The notes beneath the pieces were generated by a model. That model did not search any database. It was not told the origin of the DNA and saw nothing but the letters and a program-made list of their open reading frames with translations. A stretch of 64,000 nucleotides of DNA. It comes from Hufsiella ginkgonis (GTDB lineage Bacteria > Bacteroidota > Bacteroidia > Sphingobacteriales > Sphingobacteriaceae). Position numbers and translations under genes: made by a program. Below are positions 44,822-54,200 of the stretch, piece by piece. Each line of letters begins with the position of its first letter. Position 1 is the first letter of the stretch. The stretch spans positions 1 to 64,000 of the forward strand of contig NZ_WVHS01000003.1 of assembly GCF_009834915.1 (NCBI RefSeq). The letters run 5' to 3'.

Positions 44822-45526
44822 ATGAACATCATAATCACCGGCGCCAGCAGCGGTATAGGCTTTGAAGCGGCATTAGAGCTGATCCTTAGCAATGACAATC
44901 ATGTGATCGCCCTCGCCCGTTCCGAGGACAAGCTGGAGAATCTTTACACGATCGCGAAGGGGCTTAACCCGGAATGCAACTTGTATCCTGCCAGGTTTGA
45001 CATCGTGGAAGACGATTATGAGACCGCATTTCTGCCGTTTGTCAGGCAGAGATTCAACAAAGTGGACATTCTTATCAATAACGCCGGCACATTGGTGAAC
45101 AAGGCTTTCCTGGAAACTTCGCCGCTGGATTTCGCCGGGATGATCCAATCAAATTTGTTGGGGCATGTGCAGATGATCCAGTCGATTGTTCCCATGATGT
45201 CTGCCCACGCACATATTTTAAACATCGGGAGCATGGGTGGTTTCCAGGGAAGCGTTAAATTCCCTGGTCTGTCTGCTTATTCAGCGAGCAAAGCCGCTCT
45301 CCATACATTAACAGAATGCCTGGCGTATGAGTTTGCAGAAAGGGGCATCCGTGTTAATTGCCTGGCGCTTGGCTCCGCTCAAACTGAAATGCTGGAAAAA
45401 GCGTTCCCGGAGTATCAATCGCCCGTGATGGCATTCGAAATGGGAAAATATGTAGCGGATTTCGCGTTAAACGGGCACCGGTTCTTTAACGGTAAGATCC
45501 TGCCGGTGGCAGTAACCACGCCATAG
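44822..45526 (+). CDS. Short-chain dehydrogenase/reductase
   Basis: A 234-residue SDR with TGASSGIG (6-13), NNAG (86-89) and the catalytic Tyr153 and Lys157 (YSASK). NADPH use is plausible. It follows the aromatic hydroxylase by 11 nt, so co-transcription is likely. A role in reducing a pterin cofactor (sepiapterin- or dihydropteridine-reductase-like) is an inference from this position. Its stop abuts the convergent ssb gene. Confidence 0.88.
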   Translation: MNIIITGASSGIGFEAALELILSNDNHVIALARSEDKLENLYTIAKGLNPECNLYPARFDIVEDDYETAFLPFVRQRFNKVDILINNAGTLVNKAFLETSPLDFAGMIQSNLLGHVQMIQSIVPMMSAHAHILNIGSMGGFQGSVKFPGLSAYSASKAALHTLTECLAYEFAERGIRVNCLALGSAQTEMLEKAFPEYQSPVMAFEMGKYVADFALNGHRFFNGKILPVAVTTP

Positions 45527-45874
45527 CTAGTCGGTTATCGCTTTTTTGTCCATCAATAGTACTTCGTGGACGACCACCTCGGTGATATACCGCTTAGTTC
45601 CCTCCTTGTCGGTATAGCTGCGGCTGGTCAGCTTTCCTTCGATAGCCACTTCACTTCCTTTATGAAGGAATTTTTCGGCCAGGGATGCTTGTTTGTCCCA
45701 CAAAACGAGGTTGTGCCATTGCGTTTCTTCTACCCGTTCTCCCTTTTCATTTTTGTAAGAGTCGTGTGTGGCAATTGATACGCGCACCACTTTTTTGCTG
45801 CTTCCAATGGATTTCGCTTCAGGCTCACTGCCGAGAAAACCGGCCAGGCGAACGCTGTTCCTAAGATTACTCAT
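45527..45874 (-). CDS. ssb: Single-stranded DNA-binding protein, short paralogue
   Basis: A 115-residue OB-fold SSB: 'NSVRLAGFLGSEPEAK', 'WHNLVLWDKQASLAEKFLHKGSEVAIEGKL' and 'YITEVVVHEVLLMDKK' are standard. It stops soon after the OB fold and lacks the long acidic C-tail that recruits partners in the main replicative SSB. I infer a secondary or specialised SSB. It is divergent to the zinc-ribbon gene across an AT-rich palindrome. Confidence 0.93.
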   Translation of the reverse strand: MSNLRNSVRLAGFLGSEPEAKSIGSSKKVVRVSIATHDSYKNEKGERVEETQWHNLVLWDKQASLAEKFLHKGSEVAIEGKLTSRSYTDKEGTKRYITEVVVHEVLLMDKKAITD

Positions 45875-45916
45875 ATTTATTGTGTTTAAATTAACTGATG
45901 TGCAATAATAAGATAC

Positions 45917-45946
45917 ATTATTTAATTTAATATTAAATTAAATAAT
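45917..45946. repeat. 30-bp all-A/T perfect palindrome
   Basis: Every position from 45917 to 45946 pairs with its mirror (positions sum to 91863), giving a perfect 30-bp palindrome made only of A and T (ATTATTTAATTTAAT and its complement). It lies in the 121-nt divergent gap between ssb and the zinc-ribbon gene, in a genome of about 50% GC. A shared operator or a cruciform are possible. Confidence 0.85.
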
Positions 45947-45995
45947 TATAATTGAAAGTAAATAATTATTTTACCAATCATTTATAAATAGCTAT

Positions 45996-46361
45996 ATGAT
46001 GTATTGCCATGAATGCGGCACCTTATTAAAAGGCAGAGCCGATAAGAAATTTTGCGATGAACACTGCCGTAACGCTTTCAACAACAGGAAGAATAAGACC
46101 ATTACCAATTTCGTGCGGAGGGTAGACGCCCATTTAAAGAAGAACAGGATCGTGCTGGAATCGTTACGAGGGGAAACGGACCGGCTGGTGCACAGAAGCG
46201 AGCTTTTACAGCGCGGATTTGAGCCAGGTTATTACACACATATTTGTGACCTGCAGAACGGGCAACCCTGTTTCTTTTGTTATGAATACGGGTTCAGGCA
46301 AGTGAATGACCGGGAGGTGCTGCTGCTGGCGGAACCCGTAGAAACATACCGGCCCGGTTAA
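45996..46361 (+). CDS. Zinc-ribbon protein (DUF2116-like)
   Basis: A 121-residue protein with an N-terminal zinc ribbon: Cys4 and Cys7 (CHECG) and Cys20/Cys24 (FCDEHCRN). This is followed by a basic helix and a C-terminal domain containing CFFCYEYGF. It resembles small Bacteroidota DUF2116-like proteins. A nucleic-acid role is suggested only by the basic helix and the position opposite ssb. Confidence 0.7.
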   Translation: MMYCHECGTLLKGRADKKFCDEHCRNAFNNRKNKTITNFVRRVDAHLKKNRIVLESLRGETDRLVHRSELLQRGFEPGYYTHICDLQNGQPCFFCYEYGFRQVNDREVLLLAEPVETYRPG

Positions 46362-46401
46362 TTTTCGATATCATTAAGCAAGCCGCCTCGCCGCGCTTTT
46401 G

Positions 46402-46409
46402 TACTTTTG
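46402..46409 (+). promoter_or_regulatory. Possible -7 box of HAD gene
   Basis: TACTTTTG fits TAnnTTTG but ends only 3 nt before the ATG at 46413, which would give a leaderless transcript. No -33 match was found. Confidence 0.25.
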
Positions 46410-46412
46410 TGC

Positions 46413-47018
46413 ATGATAAAAGCCGTAATATTCGATCTGGGAGCCGTATTGATAGACTGGAAACCAGAATATCTTTACCAGAAGATTTACCCTGATGAAA
46501 GTGAAATGAGGGAATTCCTTCGTTCCATCTGTACTTCTGAATGGAACGAGGAGCAGGATGCCGGGCGTTCGCTGAAAGAAGGGACCGACCTGCTGCTTGC
46601 CAGGTATCCCGAAAAAAAAACCGCGATCCGTGCGTTTTATGATCGCTGGGAGGAAATGCTGGGCGGCCCCATCCCGGGAACCGTAAAGATATTGGAAGAG
46701 CTTAAGGCAAGCGGGAAATTTAGGCTGTATGCACTGACCAACTGGTCGGCGGAGACCTTTCCAGTCGCGGAGCGTACATATGATTTCCTTGGTTGGTTTG
46801 ACGGGATCGTAGTATCGGGAGTGGAAAAAATGCGTAAACCCGCTCCGGAGTTTTACCGGCTGCTGCTGGACCGCTTTTCCCTGGAGGCAGGAGATGTGCT
46901 GTTTATAGACGACAATGCCCGGAATACCCATGCCGCGGAGCAGTTGGGAATCCGCAGTATTCACTTTACCGATGCCCGCCTGCTTCGCAGCGAGCTGGAG
47001 GAGATGAAAATACTTTAG
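46413..47018 (+). CDS. HAD-family phosphatase (YihX-like)
   Basis: A 201-residue HAD hydrolase. Motif I is FDLGAVL with Asp8 and Gly instead of the second Asp, as in YihX-type sugar-phosphate phosphatases. Motif II lies in 'LYALTNWS', motif III in 'GVEKMRKPAPEFY' and motif IV in 'VLFIDDNARN'. The substrate is probably a small phosphorylated sugar or nucleotide. The ATG at 46413 is used rather than the TTG at 46407. Confidence 0.9.
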   Translation: MIKAVIFDLGAVLIDWKPEYLYQKIYPDESEMREFLRSICTSEWNEEQDAGRSLKEGTDLLLARYPEKKTAIRAFYDRWEEMLGGPIPGTVKILEELKASGKFRLYALTNWSAETFPVAERTYDFLGWFDGIVVSGVEKMRKPAPEFYRLLLDRFSLEAGDVLFIDDNARNTHAAEQLGIRSIHFTDARLLRSELEEMKIL

Positions 47019-47134
47019 ACCAGGTTTCGCTGACATGACGGGTAGTTTATACACATCCCCGATGACATGTGAAGAAGTATATGCTTGAGTTCTTACCAGA
47101 AGTGCCTATAATTACATTTTAATATAGGATTATT

Positions 47135-47965
47135 ATGCGGCCGCTGTCCATCCCACCTTACATTCTTTCCTACTGGAATACGGAAACATTAACAGACGCG
47201 GTCTTTGAGTCGGTCCGCTCCGCGTATGGCAGGCTGCGCAAAGGCGATGGCGTGCCTGACGTGTCGATCGTAATCCCTGCCTATAACGAGGAAGCCAGTA
47301 TCGTAAAAACCTTGCTTTCCTTAAGTAACAATGTGACTTCGCGTTCGGTAGAGATCATTGTGGTTAATAATAACTCGAAAGACAGCACCCATGCGCTTGT
47401 AGAGAAATGCGGCGTAACCTGTATCCTGGAGACCACGCAGGGCATCACCCCTGCGCGTAATGCCGGGCTTGCCTATGCAAGCGGAAAATATATCCTCAAT
47501 GCAGATGCCGACTCGCTTTACCCGGATTGCTGGGTAGAAGAGATGGTATCGCCGCTGGCCAGCGACGAAAAAGTGGCTGCGGTATACGGTAAGTTTTCCT
47601 TTATCCCGGTGGGAAGTACCGGAAGGACCGTACTGTTTTTTTACGAGTATGCCGCCGATTTTATGCGGATGCTGAACCGGCGTTTCAAAGATGAAGCGGT
47701 GAACATGTATGGGTTTAATTCGGGGTTCAGGCGGGTGCAGGGGATTGAGGTCGACGGGTTTAACCATCCGCCTGCCACTAACGAAGACGGGTGGCTGGCC
47801 ACCAAACTCCGGGAGAAGTTTGGAAAGCTTTACCAGGTATCTGCTACGCGTGCGCTGGTTTGGACCACCGACCGTCGTATCCAGATGGATGGCGGACTGT
47901 GGAAAGGTACCGCGAAGAGAATGAAACGAATGCTTGGCTTGGAAGCTACCGTAGGAAGCTCATAG
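47135..47965 (+). CDS. Glycosyltransferase family 2
   Basis: A 276-residue GT-A enzyme: 'DVSIVIPAYNEEASIVKTLLSL' (about 41-62) is the nucleotide-binding start and 'LNADADSLYP' (about 122-131) holds the DxD metal-binding motif. No membrane anchor is obvious, so it acts at the cytoplasmic face. It is transcribed alone, 117 nt after the HAD gene. Acceptor and donor are unknown. Confidence 0.88.
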   Translation: MRPLSIPPYILSYWNTETLTDAVFESVRSAYGRLRKGDGVPDVSIVIPAYNEEASIVKTLLSLSNNVTSRSVEIIVVNNNSKDSTHALVEKCGVTCILETTQGITPARNAGLAYASGKYILNADADSLYPDCWVEEMVSPLASDEKVAAVYGKFSFIPVGSTGRTVLFFYEYAADFMRMLNRRFKDEAVNMYGFNSGFRRVQGIEVDGFNHPPATNEDGWLATKLREKFGKLYQVSATRALVWTTDRRIQMDGGLWKGTAKRMKRMLGLEATVGSS

Positions 47966-48259
47966 AAATGTGGAATTTAATACCCAATTTGAGGTGTAAG
48001 TGGGTGTTCTTAACGCTATTTTAGTATTTTTACTTACGATTTACCAGTCAGATTGTGAAAAATATTGATCTAATGATTAAAAAACAGGGGAGAGAATTAT
48101 GATTATCGTAACAAAACCGCCTGTTTTTTAGAATCATACTTTGAGGCATCTAAATTGTTAAGCTTAAACGAATAATCCGTTCACAGCGAGCGTGTGCGGT
48201 TATGGATGAGTTAGTCACTACAGATGTTTGCATAAAGTCAATCATATTATAAGATACCT
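47966..48259. other. Long leader before giant adhesin
   Basis: A 294-nt AT-rich gap. AAAAAACAGG (near 48079) and CCTGTTTTTT (48120-48129) can pair with a long loop, ending in a T-run; this may be the terminator of the GT2 gene. No sure promoter for the adhesin was seen. Confidence 0.45.
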
Positions 48260-51200
48260 ATGATAACATACTTACGTTATTGCGCTTTACTTTTAGCGAT
48301 TACCCTGTTCACGGGGAAAGCTTATGCACAGTTTCCCTACGAAGAGACTTTTAAAAACTCAACTGCGCAAGGAATCACTTTTGGCGGGGCTCCGGCGGCA
48401 TTTCTGACGGCAGCGGCGGGAATACATCCAGAAGGCCAGGGGTTTCTCCGGTTAACCAATAATAGCCAAAGCCAGAAAGGTTATATTATCAGTGACGCCT
48501 CATTTCCTTCGGCATTCGGTTTGAAAGTAAAGTATGAATATTTTGTTTATGGCGGCAGCGGCGCCGACGGTATTTCCTTCTTCCTTTTTGACGCTTCCGT
48601 ACCGACCAGCGCTTTCCAGATCGGGGGATTCGGCGGATCATTGGGATATGCACAGATCAATACCACCACACCGGCGTCTCCCGGGGTGAGCAAAGGATAT
48701 ATCGGGGTGGGCCTCGACGAGTTCGGGAACTTTTCTAACCCTACCGAAGGCAGGCAGTTAGGTACCGGTTTTCACCCGGGCTCGATCACGATCCGTGGTA
48801 AGGGTGATGGCGCAGCCTTTGTTCCGACCAATTACTCCTTCATAAAGACCGTGCGCGCGTTCGAAGACTTTGGCTTTCGTTTGTCGGACGGCGTAGCGCC
48901 GGCTACCGAAGAATCAGATCCGAATTACCGGCGGGTGGAGATTGACCTTGCACCCAACGGTCCGGGTTATAAGGTGTCGGTGAGGATCGTAGTGGGCGGT
49001 ACGCCTACCGTTACTTACCCGGTTATTACTGATGAGCCCTATAATGAGCCACCGCCTGCGATGTTGAGATACGGCCTGGCGTCGTCCACCGGTAACCAAA
49101 CCAACTTCCACGAGATCAGGAGCGTTTCGCTAAAGGTGTTTAACGATGGGATACTTGCAAGCCCCACTGCCTCGAACGATACATATGCACCCTGCCTGAG
49201 CACCCCGTTCACTTTTAACCCGTTAAGTAATGACAATGGCAGCGTAAACCAGAACGGTTCGATCAATACCAATACGATTGACCTGAACCCTTCGCTGGCA
49301 GGTACGCAAACTACCTATACGGTTCCCGGGAAGGGTACTTTTACCGTGGCCGATGCATCCGGTAATGTGACTTTCACGCCGCTTAATAGCAGCGTAACCG
49401 GACCGGTACAGGCAACTTACACCTTTAGGGATACCTATAACGCCGTTTCTACTACCGCGACCATTACGCTTAATGACGCGCCTGCAGGCCCTTCAAATAA
49501 CAATGGAGCAGGTCCCGACCAGATCGTAAACTCGCAGACCACGGGCGCCAGTGCGACATTGAACGCCAGCCCTCTTCCTTTAAATACAACCGGCGTCTGG
49601 ACCTTCGTGTCTAAGCCTGCAGGCGCTCCTGATCCTGTGATTGCCAATCCCACCAGTCCTAACACTACCGTATCGAATCTTTCGTTTGGAAATTATGTGT
49701 TCAGGTGGAGCTTATTCTCTCCCGGAACCTGCGGAACACCCGATGATATGAACCTGCAGGTGAACGCCATACCCACTGCGGTAAATGACACCTACCCGGC
49801 TGCGTTGAATACGGACCTGATCATGGACGTCACCTCCAACGATACGGACCCTGACGGAACGATCAATAAAACTACGGTCGTGGTCACGGTACAACCCACT
49901 AACGGTACTATTGTATTGGTAGACGGGGTTAACGGGAAAGTAACTTATCGTCCCAATATCGGTTTTACGGGTACGGATAACTTCCAGTATACGGTAAAAG
50001 ACAATAGCGGTGCGACTTCTAACAGCGCACAGGTGAACATCACGGTAAGTACGCGCCCGACAGGGGCCGATGACTCGTATACCACCACCACGAATCAGCC
50101 GTTGCCTATCAACGTTAAAACGAACGATCCGAGCAGCGTAGGAACGACGGCTGTTAAGCTTACCAACCCGGTGAACGGTGCAATTTCTACGTTAACCGCT
50201 TTTGGTACTACCACTTATACCCCGAATACCAATTTCCATGGGCTCGACTTCTTTACCTATGCCCTGGAAAACGCCTCGGGGCTGCAGTCTACGCCGATCA
50301 ATGTGCAGATCGTAGTGCGCCCCACGGGCGTGAACGACCTTGGGACTACATCTACCAATGTTCCCCTGCTGATCCCTGTGCTGGATAACGACCCTGGAAG
50401 GGTGGGAAGCACGATCGTACTTTCAGGGACCGCCTCGCATGGAAGCCTGGTCGTAAACTCGAATTCGGTGAGCTATACACCTGCCACGGATTATAACGGG
50501 CCCGACCAGTTTAAATACTTTCTTCGTGATGCAAATGGCTATGAGTCTGACCTGATTACGGTAGATGTGCAGGTAAGACCGGTAGGGTCTAACGATACTT
50601 ATACCACGAACCTGAACACCGCGACTTCACTGGCTGTGAAGCTTAACGACATAAGCAAAGACAACACTACGCTAGTGATTAAAACCAATCCCGGTGTTGC
50701 CGGCGCTACCGCGGTGGTAAACGGCGACCAGATCGTGTATACCCCGGCCAGCGGTTACCAGGGTACCGATGTGTTTACCTACGCGTTGAAAGGTGCTTCG
50801 GGCGGTCTCGAATCGGCCCCGATCACTGTAACGATGACCATTTTGCCAAGGCTGATCACCACCCCGGATACCAGGCTTACCAACCTGAATGTCCCGGTTG
50901 ACGTGGATGTGAAAGTGAACGACGCCAGCGCAGCAGGAGCCAACGCCATCGTAACTGTAGTACCACTCCATGGCACGGCGGCGGTAAACCCTGACGGAAC
51001 GTTGAGATACACACCGAGCCTTAATTATTACGGGCCTGATACCTTTAAATACATCCTGAGAGATGGAGGCGGCCTGGAGTCTGACCCGACCACCGTAACC
51101 ATCGGTGTTAATCCCGCCGGTACCAACGATACTTATACGGTAGCACTGAACAGCACTAACCAACTGACTGTAAAAGATAACGACGTAAGTAAAGTAGGAA

Positions 51201-54200
51201 CTACCCTGATCAAACAGGCGGAGGCGCTTCACGGTACGGTTACCGCCAATAATACAGACGGAACGATGGTTTATACGCCTGAAAATAATTACTCAGGCAC
51301 TGACCTGTTCAAATATGCTTTGCGGACAAGTGATAACCTGCAGTCCGAAGACATTACTGTAAACATTAACATCAGGCCTTTGGGTACGGCGGATGCAGGC
51401 GAAACCTTTATGAATACAGCGGTTTCCGTTCCGGTGAAGAATAACGACGTGAGCAAAACCGGTACTAACCCCATCGTGGTTACCCCACCTGTAAACGGGC
51501 AAGTGGTAGTTAATCCCGACGGAACGCTTACGTATACGCCAAACACCGGTTTCCACGGAAAAGATCCGTTTACCTACGCGTTAAAAACTACGGTGGGCGG
51601 CGTAGAGTCGTTACCGATCAGCGTAGATGTGAGTGTAAGACCTTCCGCCGCAGGCGATGTGAAATCTACTTCTGTAGGACTGCCGGTAGTTGCCAATATC
51701 AAGGACAATGACCCCGCGAAAACAGGAACTACCGTAGTGGTAGAAACGCTTCCGGTACATGGTATAATCTCGCTTAACCCGGATCAAACCATTACGTATA
51801 CGCCAAATGCGGCCTTTACCGGGCAGGATTTTATTACCTATACTTTATTAAACAGCGAAGGGCTTAAATCGAACCCGGTAATTCTTACCATCAACGTAAA
51901 ACCGTCCGGAACCAACGACGCCGTTACCACGCCTATGAATACGGCCGTCCCGATCCTGGTAAAAGACAACGACGCCAGCAAGGCGGTAACCACGGTTATT
52001 AAGAAAAGTGAACCGGCGCATGGTACCGCGTCGGCCCCTGCAGCGGACGGAACAGTTACTTATACGCCGGTTGCGGATTTTCATGGCAAGGATTCCTTTA
52101 CCTATAGCCTGCAAACGGTGGACCTTGTGGAATCTGACGTGATTACCGTCAACGTAACCGTGAAGCCCACCGGTTTGCCTGATAATGCTGCCACCACCGT
52201 TGGAACGCCTGCAAATGTTAAGGTAAAGCTTAACGATCCCGGCAAAACCAATACTACGATCGTAAAAAAATCTGAGCCTACCCACGGTACAGTTACTGTA
52301 AACCCCGACGGTACTTCGGTGGACTACACGCCGTCGCCCGGCTATACCGGTCCGGATGTCTTTACTTACATCCTTGTCGACCCCGACGGTGTGGAATCAG
52401 ACCCGATCACCGTTACCGTGAGCGTCAGGCCGGGTGGATCGAATGATGCTTATACCGTTGCTGTAAACAGCATCACCAACCTGCCGGTTAAGGATAACGA
52501 CATCAATAAAACGGGAACAACCTTGTTAAAAGGCGCTGATCCTTTACATGGCACCATTACCTTAAATGATGACGGAACGATCAGGTATGCGCCGTTCACC
52601 AACTATGCAGGCCTGGATAATTTCACCTACATTTTAAAGAATATAGCTGATAACCTGCTGTCGGACGCGATTACGGTGGCGATCACCGTACGTCCGCTGG
52701 GAACCAACGACGTTGCTTCGACACCCATGAATACGGCCGTCCCGATCATGGTTAAAGACAATGACGCGAGTAAAACAGGAACCATTGTTATACTGCAAAA
52801 CCTGCCTGCACACGGCACGGTAGACGTGAATGCGGCAGGCGTGGCGAGTTACACTCCGGCTACCGATTTCCACGGAAAAGACAGCTTTACTTACCTGCTG
52901 AAAACAGCCGACCTGGTTGAGTCGCTTCCGATCACGGTAGACGTGAGCGTTAAACCGGTTGCAGTTGCCGACGTTAAAACCACTGCGGGCGGTGTGCCGG
53001 CGGTGATCGCCGTTAAGGATAATGACCCCGGGAAAACAGGCAGTACACCGGTTAAAGAAACCAACCCGGCGCACGGTACGGTTGATTACAACCCGGCAAC
53101 ACAGGTATTTACTTATACTCCCGATCCAACTTATACCGGGTCAGATTCGTTTACCTATAGCCTGATTGATGCCGACCTGGTAAAATCAGATCCGGTGAGC
53201 GTAATTATCGGTGTGAAACCTTCGGGCACCAACGATGCAGCCGAAACGCCGATGAACGTTGCTGTTGCCGTATTGGTGAAAGACAACGATGCCAGCAAGG
53301 CAGTTACCTCCGTAATACTGGGCACATTACCAGGACACGGCATCGCCAAGTTAAATTCCGATGGAACGGTTACCTATACGCCCGATACCGATTTCCACGG
53401 AAAAGACACGTTCACTTACACCCTTAGAACAGTTGACGGGATTGAATCGGACCCGATCACCGCGGTAGTGAGTGTAAGGCCGACAGGAGTGACCGACAAT
53501 TCAAGCGGCGCCATTGGCGTACCGGTAACCATCAACGTAAAAGCCAATGACCCGGGTAAAAATAATACGGCCGTAATCCCTAAAACTCCGCCGGTACATG
53601 GCAGCATCGTGGTAAATCCCGACGGGACAATTACGTATACGCCGACACCCGGTTATGTTGGTCCTGATACCTTCACTTATGCGCTCGTGGATGGTGATAA
53701 TGTAGAATCGTTGCCCGTCACCGTTAATATCGGCCTCATCCCGGCCGGAACAAATGACGCGTATACCGTTCCGCTGAACGGCTCGTCGATACTTGCTGTA
53801 AAAGACAACGACGTAAGCAAAACAGGTACTACCGTGATCAGGCAAACCGATCCTTCGCATGGTGTCATCACCGTGCTGGCAGATGGTACGGTCACCTACA
53901 CTCCTACGCTTAACTACGCCGGTACCGACGAATTCAGGTACATCCTGAAGAACAACGATAACTTGCTGCAATCTGAACCGATCATCGTATCAATCACCGT
54001 GAAACCGGTGGGATCGGCAGACCTGGCAGCCACACCGATGGGTACCGCGGTGACAATTCCTATCAAGGATAATGATGCGAGCAAGGCGCTCACCACCGGG
54101 TTGAAGAAAACGGATCCTTTACATGGTACCGCTGTGCTTAATGCCGACGGATCTGTGGCCTCTTACACGCCCGCTTCAGGCTACTACGGAAAGGATACGT

